Source: Mangrovimonas futianensis
GTDB taxonomy: Bacteria; Bacteroidota; Bacteroidia; Flavobacteriales; Flavobacteriaceae
Direction: 5' to 3'
DNA: 64,000 bases
Assembly: GCF_021245805.1 (NCBI RefSeq)
Contig: NZ_JAJJNF010000005.1
Coordinates: 62,001 to 126,000 of the forward strand
The notes beneath the pieces are model-generated. The model was given only the letters and a program-made list of their open reading frames with translations, was not told where the DNA came from and did no database searches. Positions 27,036-35,661 of this stretch are shown one piece after another (positions within the stretch are counted from its first letter, which is position 1; each line of letters opens with the position of its first letter). The translations under genes and the position numbers were made by a program.

Positions 27036-27212
27036 ATGTTTGAATTTGACCAATATTTAGGATTTTTAGCATTTTTAACCATTTTGACCATTGGTTTTTG
27101 GTTATTAATTTTCTTAGCAACGTTCGTAGTTCCTTATTGGATTTTTGGTTCTGCAATTGAAAGATGGAAAGAAATAAGAGCTGAGAAGAAAGCTAAAAGA
27201 GGTCAAGCCTAA
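27036..27212 (+). CDS. small membrane protein (58 residues), function unknown
   Basis: The short ORF encodes an acidic-aromatic head (MFEFDQYLGF), a long hydrophobic segment to about residue 38 that could be one or two spans (ILTIGFWLLIFLATFVVPYW), and a basic tail (ERWKEIRAEKKAKRGQA). It has a consensus promoter 25 bases upstream and a strong terminator 24 bases downstream, which makes it a convincing stand-alone gene despite its size. The positive-inside rule puts the C-terminus in the cytoplasm. Role unknown. Confidence 0.75.
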   Translation: MFEFDQYLGFLAFLTILTIGFWLLIFLATFVVPYWIFGSAIERWKEIRAEKKAKRGQA

Positions 27213-27235
27213 TTTCGTTTAAAATATACAATAAT

Positions 27236-27265
27236 AAAAAAGGGAAGCATTTGCTTCCCTTTTTT
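27236..27265. terminator. bidirectional terminator
   Basis: A 14-bp perfect stem, 27236-27249 with 27252-27265, lies between the small membrane protein gene and the convergent receptor gene. The two-base loop means the innermost pairs open. Confidence 0.88.
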
Positions 27266-27287
27266 ATTAGGTTGGAATTTGAAGGCC

Positions 27288-29798
27288 TTAACCTTCAAAT
27301 TCCATATCTCCATTGGTATCGCCGTTATTTCGGTTTCTTTGTTGTTGCCTTTTCTGTTGATTAAATCTATAGATAAAAGTAAGATTAATTGTTCGTGGTC
27401 TCCACTGCATTTCACTATATCTACTAAAAGTAGATGTTGTTGTTGTGGCCATTCTTTTTCTGGAATTAAAAACATCTCTAACATTAAGGGATAGTGTGGC
27501 ATTGTCATTCATGATTTCTTTACTGAATGCTAAATCCATTGAAAACATCCCTTTGGTATCTGTTTGAGCATCTTGTTCTGGTCCTCTATAAAAAGCATTG
27601 GTTTGCCAATCAATTTTCCAAGGTAAGCTTACTTTTGAGCTAAATCTAGCAAACCAGCTGGTATTCTTTGCATCGTAGTTTACGTTATTGAAATCACCTT
27701 TCGTTTCAAATTGGAAAAAGTTAAAGCTAGAGTTCAATCGAAGCCATTTAGTTGGATTATACATAAGCCCAAGTTCACCTCCAATTCGGGTATTGCTTGA
27801 TAAGTTTACGGGTATGGTTCTAATGATATCGATACCATCTGGAGTTTGATACCCTGTATTCTCCTCTACACGTTCAAAAGACCCAGTTTCATGTTGATAA
27901 TATAATGAAGTGGTTAAGGTTAACTCCCCCCATCTTTTTAAATATCCTAAGTCGAAGGCGCTTGCAAACGCTGGCTCTAAATTAGGGTTTCCTTGCCAAA
28001 CGTTGGTTCTTGAAGACCTGGAAGGGAATGGATTGATAAACCAGCTTCTTGGACGGTTAATTCTTCTATTGTAACCAAAGCTTAGGTTTTCTTCACTGTC
28101 ATTGTCAGAACCACTTAAGTTATAGATGATATTTACCGTAGGAAATAGGCCTAAGTAGTCGTTTTCAAAATCGGTTTCAATAGGAAAATTGTAAGCATCT
28201 TGTAGCTCTTGATCACTAAGCAATGAAGTGATTTCACCTTTAATTTTTGTTTGTTCCAATCTTAATCCCAGTAAGAATGAAAACTTTCCAATTTTATTCC
28301 CGTATTGAGAGTATATGGCATTGACATTTTGTGTATAATCAAAAATATTGGTTAACTCATCATTGATTTCTAGTTCTCCTGTCTCTTCATTTTCTTGCTC
28401 TAATACATAATCCGTGTTTTGATTATCAAAATTTCCACGGTATCCCGCCTCAAAACGTCCATTTTCTCCTAATGGTTTGACATAATCTACTTGTACCAAG
28501 ATTTTTTTATCATCTTGAGTGCTGTTTACCAGTTCGTTAGCGATAAAATCAGGGTCCTCTTGGGCGGTAAACACATAGTTTTCGCCGTATGTTGTATATT
28601 GGTCTTCTGATCCATTTTCGAATTGAAAATCTGCCGTCAATTCATGTCCTTTATCATCAAATTTGGTGATATAGTTTAAAGCAAACTGATAGTTGTGGTC
28701 CTCTTCAGTATTTTTTTCACGTCTGAAGGTTCTTTCCACATTATTTGCAGTAATAAATCGATCACTGAAATTTTCAGAAAGGTCAGCATCCTCTCCATAC
28801 CTATAAAATATGCTCCCAGTTAAGGATGTTTTTTTAGAAAGGAAGTATTCCATTCCTATATTCCCGTTGTAGTTTCTGTTTAAGCGTTCTACTTCTTGAT
28901 CTTCACGTACTCTATCAAAATCACCTTCATCCACATTAAAGTAATTAGCATCACTAAAACTAGTACGTGGCGCATTAAAATATCTCCATCCAATATTTGA
29001 AAACAGGTTGAATTTCTCAGTACGATAATTTAAGTTGAAATTTGTACTCACATTATCTGGATGACCCACTGTTAAATTAACCGATCCATTAAATCCTAAA
29101 GTTTCCTTTTGTCTTAAAATAATGTTTAAAATTCCCGCGGTACCTTCGGCATCATATCTGGCGGAAGGAGAGGTAATCACTTCAACACGTTCAATAGCCT
29201 CGGCTGGTAATTGGCTTAATAGATTGGTATCTCCAAACCCTGCCATAGCAGAGGGCTTTCCATTAATAAGGATTCTAACATTTTCATTTCCTCTTAAGCT
29301 GATAGCTCCTTCAACGTCCACAGAAACAGATGGTACATTGTTTAAGGCGTCGCTCACTGTACCACCGGCGGTAGTAAGGTCTTTTCCAATGTTGTATATT
29401 TTTTTATCCAATTGAATCTCTACAGTGGTTTTTTCTGCAATAATCTCAACTTCATCCAAGGCTTCCGTAGAGGGTTCCAAAGAAATGGTTCCAAAATCTT
29501 TACTGGAACTCAATTGTTGATTGCTCAAGGTTTTCTTCTTGAAGGTCATAAATTCAATAGTCACATTGTAAATGCCACTTTTAAGTGTCAGTTCAAAATT
29601 TCCATTTTCATCTGTGACTCCTCCCGTGACCAATTGGTTGTCGCTTGTGCTATAAAACGCAATTGTAGCGTATTCTAAGGGTTGTTTTGATGACTGATCA
29701 ATTACTTTTCCCGTTACGGTAATATTCTTTTCTGGTTGGGCAGAAAGGCTAACGGTAGTAAAAATAAAAGTTAATGCTAAAAGCAGGTATTTGTTCAT
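27288..29798 (-). CDS. outer-membrane beta-barrel receptor (TonB-dependent receptor-like, OMP_b-brl_3 type)
   Basis: 836 residues. A signal peptide at 1-20 (ending SLSAQ) precedes a carboxypeptidase-regulatory-like domain at about 25-110 (VTGKVIDQSSKQPLEYATIAF) and a plug domain at about 120-225 (VSDALNNVPSVSVD, LRGNENVRILINGKPS, ERVEVITSPSARYDAEG). A long barrel follows, with repeated aromatic strands and a SFGYNRRINRPR segment. This is the usual layout of Bacteroidota outer-membrane receptors that import peptides, siderophores or other ligands. No SusD-like partner is adjacent. The tail after the barrel is Gln/Arg/Asn-rich and ends in an acidic stretch. Confidence 0.9.
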   Translation of the reverse strand: MNKYLLLALTFIFTTVSLSAQPEKNITVTGKVIDQSSKQPLEYATIAFYSTSDNQLVTGGVTDENGNFELTLKSGIYNVTIEFMTFKKKTLSNQQLSSSKDFGTISLEPSTEALDEVEIIAEKTTVEIQLDKKIYNIGKDLTTAGGTVSDALNNVPSVSVDVEGAISLRGNENVRILINGKPSAMAGFGDTNLLSQLPAEAIERVEVITSPSARYDAEGTAGILNIILRQKETLGFNGSVNLTVGHPDNVSTNFNLNYRTEKFNLFSNIGWRYFNAPRTSFSDANYFNVDEGDFDRVREDQEVERLNRNYNGNIGMEYFLSKKTSLTGSIFYRYGEDADLSENFSDRFITANNVERTFRREKNTEEDHNYQFALNYITKFDDKGHELTADFQFENGSEDQYTTYGENYVFTAQEDPDFIANELVNSTQDDKKILVQVDYVKPLGENGRFEAGYRGNFDNQNTDYVLEQENEETGELEINDELTNIFDYTQNVNAIYSQYGNKIGKFSFLLGLRLEQTKIKGEITSLLSDQELQDAYNFPIETDFENDYLGLFPTVNIIYNLSGSDNDSEENLSFGYNRRINRPRSWFINPFPSRSSRTNVWQGNPNLEPAFASAFDLGYLKRWGELTLTTSLYYQHETGSFERVEENTGYQTPDGIDIIRTIPVNLSSNTRIGGELGLMYNPTKWLRLNSSFNFFQFETKGDFNNVNYDAKNTSWFARFSSKVSLPWKIDWQTNAFYRGPEQDAQTDTKGMFSMDLAFSKEIMNDNATLSLNVRDVFNSRKRMATTTTSTFSRYSEMQWRPRTINLTFIYRFNQQKRQQQRNRNNGDTNGDMEFEG

Positions 29799-29870
29799 AT
29801 TCTAGGTTGTTTTGGAAGTAAGACGGCAAAAATAACCTATGGTTTAGTGGGGATTGGTTAAATGTTTGTT

Positions 29871-29896
29871 AAATAAAAAACCCTGAAAAATCAGGG
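29871..29896 (-). terminator. terminator of the prfB-HAD-arsC operon
   Basis: Stem CCCTGA/TCAGGG (29881-29886 with 29891-29896). On the minus strand it is followed by a U-rich run. Confidence 0.75.
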
Positions 29897-29903
29897 CTTG
29901 GTG

Positions 29904-30245
29904 TTAAATTATGGATTCGATTTTCTCTGGAGGTCTTCCTATGACCGCCTTATTGTTATTTACAACAATGGGTCTCTCAATGAGTTTGGGATGTTCCAAC
30001 ATGATTTGAATGAGTTCATCATCGGATAAATCTTTTCTTTTAAAATCGGATTTCCAAATAGCTTCATTTTTTCTAACCAATTCTATGGGGGAAATACCAA
30101 GTTTCTTAAGAACTTCTTTAAACTCTTTTTCCGAAGGAATATCCTCCAAATATTTGATGACCTCAAATTCTTTTCCACTATTTTCTAAAATGGCCAATCC
30201 TTGTCTTGATTTTGAGCATCTGGGATTGTGATAAATCTGAATCAT
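29904..30245 (-). CDS. arsC: ArsC-family arsenate reductase (glutaredoxin-type)
   Basis: 113 residues, the normal length for the thioredoxin-fold ArsC/Spx superfamily. The redox Cys10 is in NPRCSKSRQ, and the family ending is IERPIVVNNNKAVIGRPPE. Family members reduce arsenate with glutathione or glutaredoxin, though many chromosomal copies such as YfgD have no proven arsenate role. It lies 11 bases after the HAD phosphatase gene in the prfB operon and far from any ars genes, so a general thiol-redox function is as likely. Confidence 0.85.
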   Translation of the reverse strand: MIQIYHNPRCSKSRQGLAILENSGKEFEVIKYLEDIPSEKEFKEVLKKLGISPIELVRKNEAIWKSDFKRKDLSDDELIQIMLEHPKLIERPIVVNNNKAVIGRPPEKIESII

Positions 30246-30256
30246 TTTTATAATTA

Positions 30257-30874
30257 TTAAATGTTAATTTGAAATTTTTCCAAGCTTTCTCCAAGCTGAT
30301 CTGGGTCTTTAAAATGAATGCCATTGATACCTAATTTTTGAGCTGCCTCAATATTTCTTAAGTTATCATCAATGAAAAGGGAGCATTCAGGCTGCAGATC
30401 AAATCGACTTAAAGTGATTTCATAAATTTCCTTAAAAGGTTTTCTGGTTTTTTCTTCACCTGAAACAACGATTCCCTCAAACCAACTCAAAAAATCAAAG
30501 CGTTTCTGTGCAATAGGGAAAGTTTCGCTACTCCAGTTGGTAAGGGCCACCACTTTGTAATGGGGATTCTCAATCAAAGATTTTAAAATGCTAACTGTTC
30601 CAGAAATTTCACCTCCCAACATTTTCTCCCACTGACCATAATACATTCTAATTAAACGTTCATAATCTGGATATTTAACAACTAAATCTTCGGTTGCTTG
30701 TGAAATGGGATATCCTGCATCTTGATTTTCGTTCCAGTCACTTGTACAGATATTGTCAAAGAACCAGTTCATTTTCTCGTCATTTTGAAAAACCTCACGA
30801 AATACATAGGCAGGGTTCCAATCGATAAGGACACCGCCCAAATCAAAAATGATGGTATTAATGGGTTTCATCAT
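30257..30874 (-). CDS. HAD superfamily (IA) phosphatase
   Basis: 205 residues. Motif I is FDLGGVLIDW (nucleophile D11), motif II is VALTNWS near 112, a conserved Lys lies in the TRKPFKEIYE segment, and motif III is LFIDDNLRNIEAA. This is the YihX-like sugar-phosphatase branch of the HAD family. The start ATG overlaps the prfB stop (ATGA), so translation is coupled to prfB. The substrate cannot be inferred. Confidence 0.88.
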   Translation of the reverse strand: MMKPINTIIFDLGGVLIDWNPAYVFREVFQNDEKMNWFFDNICTSDWNENQDAGYPISQATEDLVVKYPDYERLIRMYYGQWEKMLGGEISGTVSILKSLIENPHYKVVALTNWSSETFPIAQKRFDFLSWFEGIVVSGEEKTRKPFKEIYEITLSRFDLQPECSLFIDDNLRNIEAAQKLGINGIHFKDPDQLGESLEKFQINI

Positions 30875-31981
30875 AACTCATTTGAATCTTCCGTTTTCTG
30901 TCCCATCATCATGAGGTATGACTTCAAAAAGGGTTCAATATTACCATTCATTACATCATCTACATTCCCGGTTTCATGGCTTGTACGAACGTCTTTGACC
31001 AATTTGTAAGGATGCATAACGTAATTCCTTATTTGGCTTCCCCACTCAATTTTCATTTTTTCAGCCTCAATATCTTCCCGTTGTTCCATGCGCTTTTGAA
31101 GTTCAATCTCATATAATTGCGACTTCAACATTTGTAATGCTCTAGACCGGTTATCATGTTGCGATCTAGTTTCTGAACAAGAAATTTGAATTCCCGTAGG
31201 CTTATGGGTTAGTTGTACCTTGGTTTCTACCTTGTTTACATTTTGTCCTCCAGCACCACTGGATCTAGCCGTGGTAATTTCAATATCTGCTGGATTGATT
31301 TCAATCTCAATGGAATCATCAACCAATGGATATACATAAACGGATGCAAAACTTGTATGACGTTTGGCATTACTGTCAAAAGGTGAAATTCTAACCAATC
31401 GATGTACGCCGTTTTCACCTTTAAGCCAACCAAAAGCAAATTCCCCCTCAATTTCCAGGGTAACGGTTTTAATCCCAGCTACATCTCCTTCTTGAAGATT
31501 AAGTTCTTTTACTTTAAAGCCGCTTTTTTCAGCAAACATGAGGTACATACGCATTAACATACTAGCCCAATCACAACTCTCTGTTCCTCCAGCACCTGCG
31601 GTTATTTGTAAAACAGCACTTAGGTTGTCACCTTCATCAGAAAGCATGTTTCTGAATTCAAGATCTTCAATCTTTTCTAAAGCTTTTCCGTAGCGTTCTT
31701 CAACGTCTTCGGTAGTCGCTTCATTCTCTTTATAGAACTCATAGATGACCTCGAGGTCTTCGATAAAAGTTTTGGCAGCATCGTAGTCTTGAACCCATTT
31801 TTTCTTACTTCTAAGGGATTTCATGACTTCTTCCGCCGCTTGGGAATCGTTCCAAAAGTTGGGGTCAAAGGTTTGTTCTTCTTCGTTTTGAATTTCGATG
31901 AGTTTGGCATCTAAGTCAAAGATACCTCCTTAACGCACCAAGGCGTTCAATAAGATCTTTTACGTGATCTGATGTTATCAT
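30871..31981 (-). CDS. prfB: peptide chain release factor 2, expressed by programmed +1 frameshift
   Basis: The protein is encoded in two frames. ATG at 31981 opens 21 codons (MITSDHVKDLIERLGALRRYL) ending in an in-frame TGA at 31918-31916. A +1 shift on CTT-T leads to GAC and the long frame down to the stop at 30873-30871, giving 369 residues. The main frame has the SPF tripeptide (RISPFDSN) that recognises UGA/UAA stops and the GGQ catalytic motif (GAGGQNVNK). RF2 thus regulates its own synthesis: little RF2 means more frameshifting. The internal Met at 31824 is not the start. It is the first gene of an operon with the HAD phosphatase and arsC. Confidence 0.95.
31915..31930 (-). promoter_or_regulatory. 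prfB programmed frameshift site
   Basis: On the minus strand AGGAGG (31930-31925), TAT, CTT, TGA and C follow in the order known from E. coli prfB. The internal Shine-Dalgarno pairs with the ribosome, and the slow UGA stop lets tRNA-Leu slip +1 from CUU to UUU. Confidence 0.93.
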
Positions 31982-32074
31982 AAGAAGTTAAATTTTCATC
32001 AAATTTATAATTAAAGTCCATGTGAGTGAAATTTTCAAACATTAAATTTTTAGTTTTAAGGATAATTTAAGGTT

Positions 32075-33097
32075 ATGATAGATTTAAGAAGCGATACAGT
32101 CACCAAACCAACTGAAAAAATGTTGGAAGCCATGTTTCAGGCTAAAGTAGGGGATGATGTTTATAAAGAGGATGCTACAATAAATTTACTTGAAGAGCGA
32201 ATAGCCGATATGTTTGGGATGGAACAGGCTTTATTTTTCCCAACCGGAACTATGGCCAACCAAACTGCTATAAAATTGCACACACAACCAGGAGATCAAG
32301 TCATCTGTGATAAAGATGCACATATTTATCATTATGAAGGAGGCGGTGCTTCATTTAATAGTGGTGTATCTTGCAAACTGGTCCATGGAGACAAAGGAAT
32401 GTTTACATCTGGGCAAGTAATCGAGGCGATTAATCCCCCAGATTTTTATCATAGTCCGCTTACAGCCTTGGTAGAAGTTGAAAACACCGCAAATAGAGGA
32501 GGAGGTTCTTGTTGGGATTTTGAGGAATTAAAAAAAATCAGAGCAATTTGTGACCAAAACCACCTTGGTTTTCATCTTGATGGTGCACGTCTTTGGAATG
32601 CCCTAATCGCCAAGAATGAGTCGCCGAAACAATATGGGCAACTGTTTGATACTATTTCTGTTTGCCTCAGTAAAGGACTGGGTTGTCCGGTAGGTTCCGT
32701 TTTGGTTGGTAAAAAGGAGTTGATGAAGAATGCCATGAGGATTAGAAAGATATTGGGAGGAGGGATGAGACAAGTTGGATATTTGGGAGCAGCAGGTTTG
32801 TATGCGCTTGATAATCATGTTGAAAGGCTTAAAGAGGATCATCAAAGAGCTAAAGAAATTGAAATGGCTTTAAATAAATTGGACATGGTGAAGCTAGTGA
32901 CTCCTGTAGAGACCAATATTGTTATTTTTGAATTGAACCAAAAAGAAGATGAAAAGACATTTTTAAATCATCTTCAGGAAAATAAAATTGTGTTAAGCGG
33001 TATGGGGAATGGTAAGCTTAGAATTGTTACTCATTTAGATTATACCCAGGAGATGCATGAGAGGTTTTTGGAAGTTCTGTCGACTTTAGAATCATAA
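32075..33097 (+). CDS. ltaE: low-specificity L-threonine aldolase (GntG/LtaE family)
   Basis: 340 residues, PLP-dependent fold type I. It opens with the family signature MIDLRSDTVTKPTEKM, and has VGDDVYKEDATINLLEE and FFPTGTMANQTAIKLH. The PLP lysine is in SVCLSKGLGCPVGSVL. It cleaves L-threonine or allo-threonine to glycine and acetaldehyde. Length and motifs are normal. It appears monocistronic, with a short hairpin after the stop. Confidence 0.93.
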   Translation: MIDLRSDTVTKPTEKMLEAMFQAKVGDDVYKEDATINLLEERIADMFGMEQALFFPTGTMANQTAIKLHTQPGDQVICDKDAHIYHYEGGGASFNSGVSCKLVHGDKGMFTSGQVIEAINPPDFYHSPLTALVEVENTANRGGGSCWDFEELKKIRAICDQNHLGFHLDGARLWNALIAKNESPKQYGQLFDTISVCLSKGLGCPVGSVLVGKKELMKNAMRIRKILGGGMRQVGYLGAAGLYALDNHVERLKEDHQRAKEIEMALNKLDMVKLVTPVETNIVIFELNQKEDEKTFLNHLQENKIVLSGMGNGKLRIVTHLDYTQEMHERFLEVLSTLES

Positions 33098-33122
33098 AAA
33101 AACTTCCTTTTTGGGAGTTTTT
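33098..33122. terminator. terminator between ltaE and the YbaB gene (convergent)
   Basis: A 10-bp stem with one G-U pair, 33098-33107 with 33113-33122, has flanking A and T runs. Confidence 0.75.
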
Positions 33123-33124
33123 AT

Positions 33125-33448
33125 TTATTTAAACATATCCAAACCAGGAATATTTGGCATGCCTTCCTTGGCAACGGCGCCAATTTCATTTTCGTTGATG
33201 CTTGTTGCCTTTTCTATCGCTTTATTAAGCGTTAGGATCAGATAATCTTCCAGCTCTTCTTTATCTTCTAACAGGCTTTCGTCAATTTCTATAGCTTTAA
33301 TTTTTCTATTGGCATTTATGGTTACTTTTAGTTTATTGTCATTGCTTGACTCATCAATTAGTACCGTATCCAGTCTTTTTTTGGTGTCTTCAACTTTTTG
33401 TTGGGTTTCTTTCAATTTGTTCATCATACCCATCATATCTCCAAACAT
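33125..33448 (-). CDS. YbaB/EbfC family nucleoid-associated protein
   Basis: 107 residues. It opens with MFGDMMGMMNKLKETQQKVEDTKKRL, similar to the YbaB helix, and has a KVTINANRKIKAIEID beta hairpin and a C-terminal helix. The family forms dimers that bind DNA. No dnaX or recR is adjacent, unlike in many bacteria. A -7-like TAGTTTTG on the minus strand (33476-33483) lies 27 bases upstream. Confidence 0.9.
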   Translation of the reverse strand: MFGDMMGMMNKLKETQQKVEDTKKRLDTVLIDESSNDNKLKVTINANRKIKAIEIDESLLEDKEELEDYLILTLNKAIEKATSINENEIGAVAKEGMPNIPGLDMFK

Positions 33449-33494
33449 ATCTTCTATATTTTTAGTTTATTAATGCAAAACTATTTAATTTTTA

Positions 33495-33502
33495 TATTTT
33501 TG
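33495..33502 (+). promoter_or_regulatory. possible -7 promoter element of the oligopeptidase B gene
   Basis: TATTTTTG matches TANNTTTG, 29 bases before the TTG start at 33532. No clear TTTG -33 is visible, so support is moderate. Confidence 0.4.
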
Positions 33503-33531
33503 GTCGATTAATACCCTATAATTTTCTCTCT

Positions 33532-35592
33532 TTGAATAAGGACATTTTCCCCGTAAAGGCAAAAAAAATCCCCATGGAACTTGAGGCACATAATGACGTT
33601 AGAATTGACGATTATTATTGGTTGAACGAACGAGACAATCCTGAGGTCATAGATTATTTGAACGCTGAAAACAGTTACACTAAAAAGGTGATGGAGCATA
33701 CAGAACCTTTTCAGGAAAAATTGTTTCAGGAAATGAAAAGTAGAATTAAGGAAGATGATGAATCGGTTCCTTATAAACTTAACGGGTATTGGTATATCAC
33801 TAGATATGAAATGGGAAAGGATTATCCCATATATACTAGAAAAAAGGAAACCTTGGAAGCCGAGGAGGAGGTGTTGTTTGATTGTAATGACATGGCCAAA
33901 GGACACTCTTACTTTAAACTAGGGAGTATTTCTGTTAGCCCTGATAATAAATTGGCTGCTTTTTCAGTGGATTTAGTTAGTAGAAGGCAATATATCATTC
34001 AAGTAAAAAACTTGGAAACCCAAGAGATTTATTCGACTAAAATCTTGAATACTACTGGGAGTGTTACGTGGGCCAATGATAACAAAACCTTATTTTATGC
34101 CAGAAAAGATGAGCAGACTTTAAGATCTCATAAGATTTTTAAACATTTACTTCACTCTAAGGTTGAGAACGATAAAGAAGTATTTCATGAAAAGGATGAA
34201 ACGTATAATACCTATGTATACAAAACCAAATCCAGGAAGTATATCGTCATTGGTTCTTCAAGTACCTTAACAACTGAATACCGAATTTTGGATGCAGATA
34301 ATCCAGAAGGTGACTTCAAGATATTTAGCAAACGTACCAGGAAGCTGGAGTATGCCATTGCTCATTTTGAAGATTATTTTTACATTATCACAAACAAGGA
34401 CAAGGCAGATAATTTTAAGGTAATGAAAACAACCACCGATAAAACTGATAAGCAGTTTTGGCAGGATGTTATTCCTCATCGCGAAGAAGTACTTATTGAA
34501 GACATCGATATTTTCAAAGATTATTTAGTGGTTAGTGAAAGGGAGCAGGGACTGAACAATTTAAGAATCATCAGTTGGAATGGAGAAGAAGATTACCATT
34601 TACCATTTTCAAGTGAAACTTATACCGCTTATGTCGGCAATAACCCAGACTTTAATAGCGATGTTTTGCGCTATTCTTATAATTCCTTAACCACTCCTAG
34701 TTCGGTCATTGACTATAATTTTAAAACCAAAACCAAGGTTGTTAAGAAAGAGCAAGCTGTTTTGGATCCCACATTTGAGAAGGCGAATTATGAGTCTCAT
34801 AGAATTTGGGCAACAGCCAGAGATGGGGTTAAAATTCCTATTTCTTTGGTTTATCATAAAAAGTTTAAAAAGGCAGAAGGAAATCCCTTATTGCTATATG
34901 CATACGGTTCCTATGGATCAACTATTGACCCTTATTTTTCAAGCATCAGGTTAAGTTTATTGGACAGGGGATTTGTTTATGCGATAGCTCACGTGAGAGG
35001 TGGTGAATATTTAGGAAGGGAATGGTATGAAACAGGAAAGCTTTTAAAAAAGAAAAATACATTTTACGATTACATTGATTGCTCCAAGTTTCTTTTAGAT
35101 GAAAAATTAGCGGCTAAAGGACATTTATATGCTTATGGAGGCTCTGCTGGTGGCTTATTGATGGGAGTTGTAATGAATATGAACCCAGAATTATATCAAG
35201 GAATTATTGCCGCCGTTCCATTTGTAGATGTGGTAACGACCATGTTGGATGATAGTATTCCTTTAACGACAGGGGAGTATGATGAATGGGGAAATCCTAA
35301 TAAAAAGACCTATTACAGGTACATGAAATCTTATTCACCTTATGATAATGTGAAAAGCCAAGATTACCCCAATGTTTTGGTAACGACCGGACTACATGAT
35401 TCCCAGGTACAATATTGGGAGCCAGCCAAATGGGTTGCTAAATTGCGAGATTTAAAAACAGATGAAAATATTCTATTGCTTTATACGGATATGGATTCGG
35501 GGCATGGTGGGGCTTCAGGGCGATTTGAAAGCTTGAAAGAAGTGGCTTTAGAGTATGCATTCTTATTAGATTTGGAAGGAATTAAGGAATAG
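33532..35592 (+). CDS. ptrB: S9 family serine peptidase, oligopeptidase B type
   Basis: 686 residues. The start is probably the TTG at 33532: an in-frame stop lies four codons upstream, and the next ATG (33574) would cut off the family's PVKAKKIP N-terminus. The N-terminal half is the seven-bladed propeller (RIDDYYWLNERDNPEVI first). The C-terminal half is the alpha/beta hydrolase with YAYGSYGSTIDPYFS, the nucleophile Ser in YGGSAGGLLMG, and the His in SGHGGASGRFE. It cleaves short peptides after basic residues in the family. No signal peptide, so cytoplasmic. Confidence 0.92.
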   Translation: MNKDIFPVKAKKIPMELEAHNDVRIDDYYWLNERDNPEVIDYLNAENSYTKKVMEHTEPFQEKLFQEMKSRIKEDDESVPYKLNGYWYITRYEMGKDYPIYTRKKETLEAEEEVLFDCNDMAKGHSYFKLGSISVSPDNKLAAFSVDLVSRRQYIIQVKNLETQEIYSTKILNTTGSVTWANDNKTLFYARKDEQTLRSHKIFKHLLHSKVENDKEVFHEKDETYNTYVYKTKSRKYIVIGSSSTLTTEYRILDADNPEGDFKIFSKRTRKLEYAIAHFEDYFYIITNKDKADNFKVMKTTTDKTDKQFWQDVIPHREEVLIEDIDIFKDYLVVSEREQGLNNLRIISWNGEEDYHLPFSSETYTAYVGNNPDFNSDVLRYSYNSLTTPSSVIDYNFKTKTKVVKKEQAVLDPTFEKANYESHRIWATARDGVKIPISLVYHKKFKKAEGNPLLLYAYGSYGSTIDPYFSSIRLSLLDRGFVYAIAHVRGGEYLGREWYETGKLLKKKNTFYDYIDCSKFLLDEKLAAKGHLYAYGGSAGGLLMGVVMNMNPELYQGIIAAVPFVDVVTTMLDDSIPLTTGEYDEWGNPNKKTYYRYMKSYSPYDNVKSQDYPNVLVTTGLHDSQVQYWEPAKWVAKLRDLKTDENILLLYTDMDSGHGGASGRFESLKEVALEYAFLLDLEGIKE

Positions 35593-35661
35593 TTAAAATT
35601 TTTTTTTACTTTTGTCAGGTTTGAGAGGCAGTTTAAGATTGCCTTATTCTAAATTTTCTCT

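Noticed and set aside
29904..30245. An arsenic-resistance operon
   Set aside because: Only an ArsC-like gene is present, in the prfB operon; no ArsR, ArsB or Acr3 gene is near, so the locus is not an ars operon.
31824..31826. Met at 31824 as the prfB start
   Set aside because: Upstream codons in the same frame continue the RF2 sequence and join the short first frame at a classic frameshift site, so the gene starts at 31981.
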